Made by a program: the position numbers and the translations under genes
The notes under the pieces: generated by a model
What the model was told of the DNA's origin: nothing
The model's input: only the letters and a program-made list of their open reading frames with translations
Databases searched by the model: none
Source of the DNA: Prosthecobacter debontii
GTDB lineage: Bacteria > Verrucomicrobiota > Verrucomicrobiia > Verrucomicrobiales > Verrucomicrobiaceae
DNA: 64,000 nt
Assembly (NCBI GenBank): GCA_945860295.1
Contig: CAMAQH010000007.1
Coordinates: 103,224-167,223 of the forward strand
Direction: 5' to 3'
Shown: piece after piece, positions 27,940 to 36,891 of the stretch
Layout: every line of letters starts with the position of its first letter
Position numbering within the stretch: the stretch's first letter is position 1

Positions 27940-29043
27940 ATGAAATTACTACCCTTCCTACTAGCGCTGACCTTTGCCACCGCTCTCACCGCTGCGGAAA
28001 AACTCCAGCTCACGCTCCCGCCGCATTGGCATGGCGTCGCTGGTTTGCCGATGAGTGTGTACTTCGACAACATCGTGCTCACCCAAACACCTGAGCAGTA
28101 TCGCTTTGAGGTGCGCGGCATGAACGGCCAGAGCGAAGCACGACGATGGACCACGACGCCGACCGATGGTGATGTTGGAGACCATCGGCTTGAGGTCATC
28201 GTCAAGGACAGCACGGGCAAAGAACTCGAACGCGCGCAGACCACGCTGCACATCTCAAAGCGCGATGCGGGCTCAGGCAAGCCGTTTCGGCTTCTCATCG
28301 TTGGCGACAGCCTCACGCACGCGACCCTTTATCCGAATGAGATCGCCCGCCTGCTCAGTGAACCCGGTAATCCCAAGTGGAAAATGCTCGGCACTCACAA
28401 GCCCGCCTCAGCCAAACCAAATGTCGCACATGAAGGCTACGGTGGATGGAAGTGGAGTGACTTCCTCACCAAATTCACGCCGGAAGTCCCCGGTGTCACC
28501 GCAGGTCCGCTTGCGCGTAAAAGCACCAGCCCGTTCATGTATTCTGCTGCCGATGGCAAAAGTGGCGTCTTCGATTTACCACGGTACTTCCGTGAGCACT
28601 GCGACAATCAACCGCCTGATGTCGTCACCTTCCTACTCGGTATCAACGACTGCTTCGCCGCCGATCCCGACCAGCCAGACGTCAAAATTAATGAGGTGCT
28701 CGACCAAGCCGACAAACTGCTCGCGGCTTTCCACAAGGCTGTGCCCAAAGCCATCCTCGCCGTTGGTTTGACCACACCGCCGAATTCACGACAGGCAGGT
28801 TTTACCGCCAACTACAAGGATAAATACCCGCGCTGGGGTTGGAAGCGCATCCAGCATCGCATCGTCCAACTCATGATGGAGCGGTTCGCCAATCGCGAAA
28901 AAGACGGCATCCATCTCGTCGCCACTGAACTGTATGCTGATCCTGTGGATGGTTATCCCGACAACAACGGCGTCCACCCCAACGCCATCGGCTACGCGCA
29001 GATCGGCACCAGCTTTTATGCCTTCATCAAATCAAGGCACTAA
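27940..29043 (+). CDS. Secreted SGNH/GDSL hydrolase (carbohydrate esterase-like)
   Basis: This 367-residue protein has a signal peptide (1-19), an N-terminal beta-sandwich-like domain (about 20-110) and an SGNH hydrolase domain. Block I is VGDS124LTHATL, the block III-type motif is LLGINDCF, and block V is NNGVHPNAIGYAQI with the Asp/His pair. Such enzymes deacetylate or de-esterify sugars. The position between an oxidoreductase and a fusion carrying another SGNH domain suggests that esters on the same glycan are removed in steps. Family assignment is firm; the substrate is unknown. Confidence 0.9.
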   Translation: MKLLPFLLALTFATALTAAEKLQLTLPPHWHGVAGLPMSVYFDNIVLTQTPEQYRFEVRGMNGQSEARRWTTTPTDGDVGDHRLEVIVKDSTGKELERAQTTLHISKRDAGSGKPFRLLIVGDSLTHATLYPNEIARLLSEPGNPKWKMLGTHKPASAKPNVAHEGYGGWKWSDFLTKFTPEVPGVTAGPLARKSTSPFMYSAADGKSGVFDLPRYFREHCDNQPPDVVTFLLGINDCFAADPDQPDVKINEVLDQADKLLAAFHKAVPKAILAVGLTTPPNSRQAGFTANYKDKYPRWGWKRIQHRIVQLMMERFANREKDGIHLVATELYADPVDGYPDNNGVHPNAIGYAQIGTSFYAFIKSRH

Positions 29044-29055
29044 CTAATTATCACT

Positions 29056-30660
29056 ATGCGCACTTTAGCTCTCCTTCTTGCTCTCACACTGTTGGCTCAT
29101 TCCGCAGACCTCACGCTGCAATCCCGCGCTCCATCCGGCAAAGCTTCTCTCGTCAAAGAGCAGTGGCAGCCAGCGCGCACGGCAATCATCGTCTGTGACA
29201 TGTGGGATCTGCATCACTGCAAGAATGCCGTAACTCGTGAAGCTGAGATGGCTCCGCGCATGAATGAAGTGCTCGAAAAAGCGCGCAAAGACGGCGTGCT
29301 GATTATTCACGCGCCCAGCAGTTGCATGAAACCTTATGAAGAAACGCCTGCTCGCCAACGCGCGAAGTCTGCGCCGACTGCGGCTCGTCTGCCCGATAAG
29401 ATCGGCGAGTGGTGCAAGCAGATCCCGGCGGAGGAAATGGCGGTGTATCCGCTCGATCAAACCGACGGCGGTGAAGACGATGATCCTGCCGAGCACGCTG
29501 CTTGGGCAAAGGAACTCGAAGCCAAGGGCCTGAACCCCAAAGCACCGTGGACAAAGCAGATCGATACGCTGCGCATTGATCAGGACAAGGACGCTATTAG
29601 CGACAGTGGCGTGGAGATTTGGAACCTGCTGGAATCGAAGAACATCGACAACGTCATCCTCATGGGCGTGCATCTCAACATGTGCGTCTCTGGCCGCCCT
29701 TTTGGTCTGCGCCAGATGGCCAAGAACGGCAAGCACGTCGTCCTCATGCGGGATATGACCGACACGATGTACAATCCAGCGCGCTGGCCCTTCGTCAGCC
29801 ACACACGCGGCACGGAATTGTTTATCCAGCATGTGGAGAAGCGCATCTGTCCCACTATTACTTCCGATCAGTTTATCGGTGGCCAGCCTCTCGCTTTCAG
29901 CGGTGTGACCGCGAAGAAGCGCCTGCAAATTATCCTACTTGGTGACAGTACCACAGAGGCCAGCATTCCGAAGAAGCTCGCCCCCGATGAACCACAAATC
30001 GAAGACACTCTCCGCATCCTCCTCGCCGCCCAGACCGATCTCCCTCCCTGCGACGTGTACAACGAAGGTGTCAGCGGCGAGTACATACGTCGCCTGCTGG
30101 ACACACGCTATGACAAGGCCGTGAAGACCAAGCCACAGGCCGACTACATCTTCATCCGCTATGGACTCAACGATCAAGCGAAGATCAAAGACTTTAAATC
30201 CTCGTTCCCTAAAGACTTCCACGAGCTCTTCGGTCGTCTGCGCAAAGACCACCCGAAGGCGATGCTAATCCCGATGACCGCGATCCCGTATGCCCTCAAC
30301 AATCTGCATGAGGACATCAACGCGCTCATCAAACAGATCGCTGTTGAGGAGAAGCTCACGCTCTTTGACATCGCGCCGCGCTACACCGCCGAGCTGAAGA
30401 AAGGTCCCGACATGCTGAACTACCGCCGCTACTCGCTCGCTAAAATCCCAGAGAATCTCCGCGCTTTTGCTACGCCGTACATCCAGCCCGGCACCGACCC
30501 ACAAGTCATCGTGATGGATAATCGCCTTGATGGCATCTTCGGCCATCTCCCCGGCTGGGCGGGTGATCGCCACCCGAATCTCGCAGGTTACAACGTAATC
30601 GCAGACGAAACGGCGAAGTGGCTCGCACCAGTGATTCGCGCGCAATTAAACGCCAAGTGA
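29056..30660 (+). CDS. Fusion of isochorismatase-like hydrolase and SGNH/GDSL hydrolase, secreted
   Basis: This 534-residue protein has a signal peptide (1-16). Residues 40-275 form an isochorismatase-like (cysteine hydrolase) domain, with D48 in IIVCDMWD and the nucleophile C210 in LMGVHLNMCVSGRPFG. Residues 290-530 form an SGNH hydrolase domain, with block I LLGDS298TTEA, IRYGLNDQ (block III-like) and GDRHPNLAGYNVIA (block V). The catalytic lysine of the first domain is not obvious to me. A ~60-residue acidic insert (GGEDDDPAEHAAW) lies in the first domain. Both domains appear intact. No stop or frameshift separates them, so this is a true fusion rather than two genes. Amidase plus esterase action on one substrate is inferred. 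Confidence 0.87.
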   Translation: MRTLALLLALTLLAHSADLTLQSRAPSGKASLVKEQWQPARTAIIVCDMWDLHHCKNAVTREAEMAPRMNEVLEKARKDGVLIIHAPSSCMKPYEETPARQRAKSAPTAARLPDKIGEWCKQIPAEEMAVYPLDQTDGGEDDDPAEHAAWAKELEAKGLNPKAPWTKQIDTLRIDQDKDAISDSGVEIWNLLESKNIDNVILMGVHLNMCVSGRPFGLRQMAKNGKHVVLMRDMTDTMYNPARWPFVSHTRGTELFIQHVEKRICPTITSDQFIGGQPLAFSGVTAKKRLQIILLGDSTTEASIPKKLAPDEPQIEDTLRILLAAQTDLPPCDVYNEGVSGEYIRRLLDTRYDKAVKTKPQADYIFIRYGLNDQAKIKDFKSSFPKDFHELFGRLRKDHPKAMLIPMTAIPYALNNLHEDINALIKQIAVEEKLTLFDIAPRYTAELKKGPDMLNYRRYSLAKIPENLRAFATPYIQPGTDPQVIVMDNRLDGIFGHLPGWAGDRHPNLAGYNVIADETAKWLAPVIRAQLNAK

Positions 30661-30661
30661 C

Positions 30662-31711
30662 TCACTTCACTCGTGTCTTAAACGTGCGCGAGTGCTTCTG
30701 CGATGGCACCTCAACGGTGTAGCTCTTTCCATCGGCGCAAACCACGCAGTGGATGTGCTGCGCTGCGCAGCCCTCACCAAGATCTGCGTGATTCGCAATC
30801 ATCGTCTTATCGGCCGTGTTCTCATGATCCTCGCGGATGTTTTCATGAACCTGATACATTGCTTGAATTGACGATGTAGCTTTCAGCGCGTCCATTGCCG
30901 ACTTGCTGGTGCCTTTCTTGGGGCCGTTATTCATCACGGAAACCGTCGGCTGGAGGCTGCGGATCAGCATCGGATTGTTACTCACAGCAAGACCGTGGTG
31001 ATCGACCTGATATAGATCCACCGTGCCGACGAGATTAAAGGGTGAGACGAGTTTCTCTTCGGCATTCCAAGTCAAATCCCCACCATCAAAGAAGCGAAAG
31101 CCCCCGAACTCCAACACGAGCACGACGCTGTTCGCGTTGTCAGATGTGTCTGGTGCTTTCGGTAGTACGCTACCCTTCAGTGGATTTTCCGATTGATCAG
31201 GATAAGGCGGAATGAACTTTTGGTTCGCGCCAAGGCAGCTCAGCTTGAGCGCCGGACTGCCTTCGGCCTGCATGAGAGAAATCACATCGCCAGCACTCAG
31301 CGTCACACGCTTTTCCACCTTTGCATCGCGGTAGGGGCGACTAGCTAGGGTCCAGCGCAGATCCTGTGCTTTGCCATCTGGACTGCTCTCCGTGATTCCT
31401 TTGTCATACAGTGTGCCAATTGGCATCAGCGCTGCCAGTTCGGCTAGTCCGCCAAAGTGATCGACATGAAAATGCGTGATGACAACGTGGTCGATCCTCT
31501 TCAGTCCCGCGACCTCCGTCGCCACCTTCTGAATGCGCTGCGGATCGCGCCCGCCCGGATTCCCCGTATCAATCAGCACCGACTCACCCGCTGGTGTCAC
31601 GATCAATGTCGATCCCCCGCCCTCAGAGTCGATCCAGTAGAAGTCGAGAGTCTTGTCACGCGCGGTGGAAGTAAGGGTGATGGCAAGCAGGGCGGCGATG
31701 AGTGGTTTCAT
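30662..31711 (-). CDS. Secreted MBL-fold metallo-hydrolase (ComEC C-terminal-like)
   Basis: This 349-residue protein has a signal peptide (1-17) and a metallo-beta-lactamase fold. The metal motif is [10 protein letters not shown] (HxHxDH), preceded by the usual LIDTGNPGG loop. Further ligands are in FFDGGDLTW and YQVDHHGL. The DHHG motif and layout resemble the competence-type ComEC C-terminal and phosphodiesterase-like MBL groups. It ends 2 bp from the convergent fusion gene, with no room for a terminator. It is last in a run of minus-strand hydrolases, 32 bp after the M19 peptidase. Confidence 0.88.
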   Translation of the reverse strand: MKPLIAALLAITLTSTARDKTLDFYWIDSEGGGSTLIVTPAGESVLIDTGNPGGRDPQRIQKVATEVAGLKRIDHVVITHFHVDHFGGLAELAALMPIGTLYDKGITESSPDGKAQDLRWTLASRPYRDAKVEKRVTLSAGDVISLMQAEGSPALKLSCLGANQKFIPPYPDQSENPLKGSVLPKAPDTSDNANSVVLVLEFGGFRFFDGGDLTWNAEEKLVSPFNLVGTVDLYQVDHHGLAVSNNPMLIRSLQPTVSVMNNGPKKGTSKSAMDALKATSSIQAMYQVHENIREDHENTADKTMIANHADLGEGCAAQHIHCVVCADGKSYTVEVPSQKHSRTFKTRVK

Positions 31712-31743
31712 GATTCAGTTCGATTGAGACAGAACGAGCTTCA

Positions 31744-33066
31744 TCAGGCAACTTCATTCGCCTTCAGCACGCGCAGCATGTTGCCGCCAAGCACTTGCCG
31801 GATCGCATCATCACTGTGACCACGCATGATCATGCCGAGCGTGAATAGCGGCCAATTCGACCACGCCACGCTCTGTTCGGCTTCGAGGGTCGCTATATAA
31901 TCGTCCTTGGGCCAGAGGTGCTCCCATTTGTCGCCGCTGCCAGCGGGGGCCTTCATCAATTTGGCGCGCTCTTCTTTGTCAAAGCGTGAGGTGTAGGCCA
32001 CATCACAGCCGATGCCTGCATACTGCGCGCCGAACTTTTTGATCATGTGATCCAGATGATCCATCAGCGCGGTGATGTCGCCCTTGCCGCCAAGGAAGCG
32101 TGAGATGCAGCAGATGCCCACGAGACCATCCGTGTCGCAGATGGCTTTGATCGTGTCGTCTGGTTTGCCACGGAAGTGTTTGTACAAAGACGCGCAGGTT
32201 GTGTGACTCGCCACCATCGGTTTCGCCGAAGCTTTGGCGGCATCGAGTGCCGTCTTCCATCCGCTGTGCGCCGTGTCCACGATGACACCGATCTTGTTCA
32301 TCTCTGCCACCGCTGCATGACCGAAGTCGCTCAGCCCGCCATCATGCGGTTCGCCTGCCCCATCGCCAATGGGGTTTCGTCGGTTGTAGGTGAGGTGCAT
32401 CATGCGCGTGCCCAGTTCATGGAAGATGCGGACGAAGCGCAGCTCATCCTTCACGCTCTCCCAGTCCATCATCAGCGGCACGCCATTCGTCGTGAAACAC
32501 AGGCCCACATTGCCCGCCTTTTTTAGAGCCACGATCGCCTCCGCCGTGACCACCTTCGATAACTCAGGCTTCATCAAATCCGTCGCCTTGGTGAAATGCG
32601 CGAGCCTTTTGATCAAGCGCATCGGATCGCTACCTTCCTCGCCCGTATTTTGAAAAATACATGTCACGCCAGCCGCGTGAAAGGCATCGAGAAACTCCTT
32701 TCGCTCGCGTTCGTTGGTCGCGTTTCGGTTCATCGAGATCGACTCACGCAGATCGTTCAGTTCAGCAGCGGAAGCCCCTGACTTGACCGCTTCGTTCATC
32801 GCCTCGGCATCAATCGCACAGCGCGGAGCAAAGCCGTAGCTCTCAAACACCACCGAGCCAAAATGCAGCTCCCACGCGTGCTCGATCTGAGCCTGCGTGG
32901 GCTTCAGCAGATTGACCGCAATCTCACGCGGCTTGTCGATCGCCGGATTACCCGTGAACCACAGCTTCTTCGCCTCCTGCGAGCGCCCATGAATGTTGAA
33001 GCTACTGCCTAGCGCGGCGAGCGGTAGGGATTTAATTAAGTGACGTCGGGAAAGCGTGGCGTTCAT
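31744..33066 (-). CDS. Membrane dipeptidase-like (M19 family) Tat-exported protein, metal site incomplete
   Basis: I chose the ATG at 33066 (440 residues) because it gives a Tat leader MNATLSRRHLIKSL; a start at 33090 adds only eight residues. M19 features are clear in the second half: VDTAHSGWKTA (where the family has D-x-S-H), MVASHTTCASLY (SHS-type loop), LVGICC and YAGIGCDV. The first part lacks the usual DGHND-type motif at the start of the barrel. The glutamate-bearing strand is also unrecognisable (GLCFTTNGVPLMMDW). Two or more zinc ligands may therefore be missing, and activity may be altered. It lies 24 bp after the M20 peptidase gene. Confidence 0.83.
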   Translation of the reverse strand: MNATLSRRHLIKSLPLAALGSSFNIHGRSQEAKKLWFTGNPAIDKPREIAVNLLKPTQAQIEHAWELHFGSVVFESYGFAPRCAIDAEAMNEAVKSGASAAELNDLRESISMNRNATNERERKEFLDAFHAAGVTCIFQNTGEEGSDPMRLIKRLAHFTKATDLMKPELSKVVTAEAIVALKKAGNVGLCFTTNGVPLMMDWESVKDELRFVRIFHELGTRMMHLTYNRRNPIGDGAGEPHDGGLSDFGHAAVAEMNKIGVIVDTAHSGWKTALDAAKASAKPMVASHTTCASLYKHFRGKPDDTIKAICDTDGLVGICCISRFLGGKGDITALMDHLDHMIKKFGAQYAGIGCDVAYTSRFDKEERAKLMKAPAGSGDKWEHLWPKDDYIATLEAEQSVAWSNWPLFTLGMIMRGHSDDAIRQVLGGNMLRVLKANEVA

Positions 33067-33090
33067 GCGATGGAACAAACGCACTCCCAT

Positions 33091-34389
33091 TCACTTCTTC
33101 ATCAGTCCGATTACCGCCGACGTCATCGCCTTCACACCGGTCTCGATGCTCGGCTCAGGGATCGGTTTAAAATACGGCGAGTGCAGTGATGGCAACGTGA
33201 CTCCTTTAGCCTTTGCCTCGGCGACGACGTTCGGTGGCTGCGTGCCGAGCCAGAACATGCATAGCGGGACTTTGTCCTTGGTCATGCCGTATTCAGAGAA
33301 GTCTTCAGCGCCCATGACCGGCTCACGGGTGAGAACATTGTCCGCGCCGATGGCAGCACCAATCATCTGACGCACATCGGCGCAGAGAGCTGGCTGATTG
33401 TAGAGCGCGCGAGCATGATCATCAGACACGATGACCTCGGGCATCTTGTCCGCAGGCATGTTCGCGGATTCGGCTTGTGCTTGAACGATGCGTTTGATGG
33501 AGTCGATCAAATGCTGGCGCGTATCCGTCTTGTAGCTGCGCACCGTAAGTTGCAGACGCACTTCATCGGAGATGATGTTGCCCTTTGTGCCACCGTGGAT
33601 GCTGCCGACCGTGACCACGGCTGGATCACCGGGTTTCACTTCGCGGCTGACGATTGTTTGCAAAGCGATCACGATTTGCGCAGCCAAAACGATCGGGTCT
33701 TTGGTGAGATGCGGCATGGAGCCGTGACCGCCAACTCCCCTCACGACCACTTCGAGCGTGTCCGAATTCGCCAGCGCATAGCCCTCCACAATGCCTACCG
33801 TTCCATGCACCATGTCAGCGGAACAATGGAGCGCGATGGCTTTGTCCGGCTTCGGGAACTTCGAGAACAAACCCGCACGCAACATCAACCGAGCCCCGAT
33901 CACGCGCTCCTCCGCATGTTGCCCGATCATCACCACCGTGCCCTTCCATTGATCACGCAATTGGCTCAAAGCCCGCGCCGTGCCGACAAAACTCGCCATG
34001 TGAATATCATGTCCACAGGCATGCATCACATTCACCTCACGCCCCAGATCATCCTTCACGATCTTCGTGCTCGCGTAAGGCGCACCGGTTTGTTCTTTGA
34101 CAGGAAGCGCATCCAAATCCGTGCGCACCATGATGACAGGCCCGTCGCCATTTTTGAGCACACCCACAATCCCATGGCCACCGACTTTCTCCGTGACCTC
34201 CAAACCAACGGCACGCAACTCTTTGGCGATAATGGCTGCCGTTTCACTCTCATGCATCGAGAGTTCCGGATTCGCGTGCAGTTCTTGATAAAGTGAGACG
34301 AGTGACGGCAGTTCCTGTTTCACAACTGAAGCCGGATCAGCGGCGAGAAGAGAAGATGTGATGAGCAGGAAAAGACAAATGAACTCCAT
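33091..34389 (-). CDS. M20 family amidohydrolase/peptidase, secreted
   Basis: The ATG at 34389 gives 432 residues with a clean signal peptide (MEFICLFLLITSSLLAAD), so I prefer it to 34425. M20D (hippuricase/IAA-amino-acid hydrolase-like) motifs are present: MVRTDLDALPV, MHACGHDIHMASFVG (metal-binding Cys/His), MIGQHAEERVIGARLM (catalytic Glu) and the dimerisation domain GVGGHGSMPHLTKDP. The C-terminus has MGAEDFSEYG, another ligand region. The enzyme should hydrolyse N-acyl amino acids or similar amides in the periplasm. It is 45 bp downstream of the acetylesterase gene and probably in the same operon. Confidence 0.92.
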   Translation of the reverse strand: MEFICLFLLITSSLLAADPASVVKQELPSLVSLYQELHANPELSMHESETAAIIAKELRAVGLEVTEKVGGHGIVGVLKNGDGPVIMVRTDLDALPVKEQTGAPYASTKIVKDDLGREVNVMHACGHDIHMASFVGTARALSQLRDQWKGTVVMIGQHAEERVIGARLMLRAGLFSKFPKPDKAIALHCSADMVHGTVGIVEGYALANSDTLEVVVRGVGGHGSMPHLTKDPIVLAAQIVIALQTIVSREVKPGDPAVVTVGSIHGGTKGNIISDEVRLQLTVRSYKTDTRQHLIDSIKRIVQAQAESANMPADKMPEVIVSDDHARALYNQPALCADVRQMIGAAIGADNVLTREPVMGAEDFSEYGMTKDKVPLCMFWLGTQPPNVVAEAKAKGVTLPSLHSPYFKPIPEPSIETGVKAMTSAVIGLMKK

Positions 34390-34434
34390 GTCATCATGTA
34401 AGCCGACAACTGAGCCGTCTTGCAAGTGCTGAAA

Positions 34435-35271
34435 CTATTTGGGCAGCCATCCCATCGCGCCCATCCAATCGGCACAGCGTTGGGGCCAGGCGTTGATGGG
34501 TTGTTTGTTGTCTCTCATGCCGAAGCCGTGGCCGCCTTTCGTGAAGAGGTGGAGTTCGGCGGGGATGTTTTGCTTTTTGTATTCGAGGTAGAGGACGGTG
34601 GCGGCGGTGGGGTTCTGGCCGTCGTCGTGAGCGCAGGCGAGGAACATGGGCGGCGCATCAGATGGCAAGGTGAAGTCGGGCTTGAGCTTGGTGGGATCTT
34701 TGGCATCAACGAAGCCGCCGCCGTAGATCATCATGCCAAAATTAGGCAGGTTGGTTTTCGAACTGCGATCACAAGCGATATGGGCTAGCAGATTGCCGCC
34801 GGCGCTGAAGCCGAGGAGGCCGACACGGTTGGGGTCGAGTTGCCATTCTTTAGCGTGCTCACGAACGAGGGCGATGGCTTTCGCCGCATCTTGGACGGGC
34901 TTTTCGTGTGGGGCGGCTTCGTCGCGAGTCGGAGTACGGTAGTTCAGGAGGATGCCGGTGACGCTAATTGTGTTTAGCCATTCGCAGACCTGCGTGCCCT
35001 CATGCACGGCGGAAAGGAAGATGTAGGCGCCGCCAGGAGCGACGATGACGCTGGTGCCATTCGGTTTCTCGGGGCGATAGACAGTGATGGTAGGATCGCT
35101 GATGTCGGTGATGGTGCTCTTGCCGGCCCGAGTGCGGATGAAGTCTTCAGTGAACTTGGAATGTGACAGCATCTTACCCGGAGCACCCTCAGGCCAGAGT
35201 TTGAGCGTGAGTGGCTCGGCTGCGGAAACGAGGGAGGTAAGGGCGAGCAGAAGAATGGTCAGACGCTTCAT
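34435..35271 (-). CDS. Secreted alpha/beta hydrolase (acetylesterase/Aes type)
   Basis: I chose the ATG at 35271 (278 residues) because it begins a signal peptide (MKRLTILLLALTSLVSA). The open frame continues upstream into non-coding sequence. The motif VIVAPGGAYIFLSAVHEG corresponds to the HGG-type oxyanion region, with GG in place of HGGG. The nucleophile is GFS156AGGN. The Asp is probably in FLACAHDDGQNP and the His in FTKGGHGFGMR. The length and short fold suit acetyl-xylan or related esterases. A 126-bp space separates it from the ceramidase-like gene upstream, enough for its own promoter. Confidence 0.9.
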   Translation of the reverse strand: MKRLTILLLALTSLVSAAEPLTLKLWPEGAPGKMLSHSKFTEDFIRTRAGKSTITDISDPTITVYRPEKPNGTSVIVAPGGAYIFLSAVHEGTQVCEWLNTISVTGILLNYRTPTRDEAAPHEKPVQDAAKAIALVREHAKEWQLDPNRVGLLGFSAGGNLLAHIACDRSSKTNLPNFGMMIYGGGFVDAKDPTKLKPDFTLPSDAPPMFLACAHDDGQNPTAATVLYLEYKKQNIPAELHLFTKGGHGFGMRDNKQPINAWPQRCADWMGAMGWLPK

Positions 35272-35397
35272 GATGGTGAACCTAGCACAAGACGACGAGC
35301 GGCAAGAATCGAAGTTACCAGGAGAACTCAGCATTGGGCACTCTTCTAACGATGAGGGTGGGTTTTGGAAATCTCTCGCCGGTTCAAAAAACACCGA

Positions 35398-36885
35398 TTA
35401 GCGAGAGAGTTGCTGCAAAACTTCCAGCGCCTTCGTCTCGAAGATCTTTTGCCACTCCGGAGCCACGAGCGTGTCGCAGTCTTCCTGCGCGTAGCCTGAG
35501 TTCAGTCGCTGCGAGACGGTGGGCGTGTAGAAGATGTAGCCGTTGGTATAACCGGAGACAAAGGCGTGCGCATCCTTCGCCAGTGACTTGATGTTGAGCC
35601 CGACTTGAACGGTGACTTCGCCGGGGAAGGTCACAAGTTTGAAGTTCCCGATTCGGAGGCCGCACACTTCGACATCGATCGTTGGTTTGCCTGCTGCTTT
35701 GGTTTCTTGGAGATGCTTCTTCAATAAAGCCAAGTTGGTGTTCAAGCGTGTTAACTGCTCCATCACTGCTATGTTTTGCAGATAGTTCTCCACCACCACA
35801 CGATTGTCGGCATCTAGTTGAGTGATGGCTTTCCCATCATGCAGATAGCTCTGTGAGTAGTGTGATGGGAAATCGGGCGAGAGTCGCTGCTGAACCAGTA
35901 ACGGCAGGAAGGTTTTGAAGTTGATGTTCGTCGGCTTGAGCGCGGCGAGCAGTTTGGCTTGCTCTGACTGAATGGCTTTGATGCGCTGCTCGTAGTCCGC
36001 TGCGCGTGGGATCGAGATGACTTCGCTGCTCACTCTCAATGCGCCATCTTGCTTCGTTTCGATTTCTCTCGCGGCGCTCAGCACACTCGCGCCTAGCATG
36101 GTTCCCAGCGGTTCCGCATCAGCCGGGCGGCTCACTTCTTTGTAGCGCACGGGATTGATGTCACCGCCGCAACCTTGCACAAAGAACGCCAGCGCACCGC
36201 CACCGAGCGCTTCCTCGATGACCTTCGATGCATAGCCTGGGTAGTCCGCCGAGCAGCCCTTGCTGGGCGGGTTCATGATCGGATGACAGGCGAACTGATA
36301 AAGCACGGCCAATGGCTTGCCGTCCTCACGATCCAGTCGCAGCAGACCGATCTGCGGATCAATCGGCCCCACGCCTGTCACATCCTCATCGCGCGGCATG
36401 GAGTAGGATCTCCGCATGTCCACCTGGCTGCCGTCCTTCATCTTGAGTCGGCGGTTCTCACTGATGCGCACTTCGCGCCCGATGCCGGCACCCGCTTTCA
36501 CTGGCACCAGATTCTTCATCGCATCTTTCACGGCCTGGATCACAAGCGGCTCTAGGTCGCCGCGCACGATGCCATGACAGTGACTCGCATTGACCACCAC
36601 GCTTGACGGCGCAATGCCCAGGTCCTTCTCCAATGCACCCCGAACCGTTGCCATAAAGCCATTGCCGACGCGGCCAATGCTGCCGACCGACACCGCATCC
36701 AGAGTGATGAACACGACAGTCGTCTCTGCTGTTTTCAAGACCAACGCCTTCGCGAAGCAGGGATCATTTATGAGGGCCGCCGTGCGATCCGTGATGTCCA
36801 CTTTCGCCACACCAGCACGGAGTTCGGCGGCATGAAGCGCTGCTGTGATAGAAAGCAAAGCAAGGGTGAGAAGGAGATGTTTCAT
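35398..36885 (-). CDS. Neutral/alkaline ceramidase N-terminal-domain-like secreted protein
   Basis: This 495-residue protein has a signal peptide (1-18, ending ALHA). The N-terminal part matches the neutral ceramidase domain: LRAGVAKVDITDRTA at the start, VFITLDAVSVG, VVNASHCHGIVRGDLEP (metal-binding His pair) and YQFACHPIMN. It is shorter than true ceramidases (~650-750) and lacks their C-terminal domain, as do the many planctomycete and verrucomicrobial homologues. These probably act on other amides. It lies 6 bp after the subtilase gene, so the two are co-transcribed. Confidence 0.88.
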   Translation of the reverse strand: MKHLLLTLALLSITAALHAAELRAGVAKVDITDRTAALINDPCFAKALVLKTAETTVVFITLDAVSVGSIGRVGNGFMATVRGALEKDLGIAPSSVVVNASHCHGIVRGDLEPLVIQAVKDAMKNLVPVKAGAGIGREVRISENRRLKMKDGSQVDMRRSYSMPRDEDVTGVGPIDPQIGLLRLDREDGKPLAVLYQFACHPIMNPPSKGCSADYPGYASKVIEEALGGGALAFFVQGCGGDINPVRYKEVSRPADAEPLGTMLGASVLSAAREIETKQDGALRVSSEVISIPRAADYEQRIKAIQSEQAKLLAALKPTNINFKTFLPLLVQQRLSPDFPSHYSQSYLHDGKAITQLDADNRVVVENYLQNIAVMEQLTRLNTNLALLKKHLQETKAAGKPTIDVEVCGLRIGNFKLVTFPGEVTVQVGLNIKSLAKDAHAFVSGYTNGYIFYTPTVSQRLNSGYAQEDCDTLVAPEWQKIFETKALEVLQQLSR

Positions 36886-36891
36886 GGTTGG

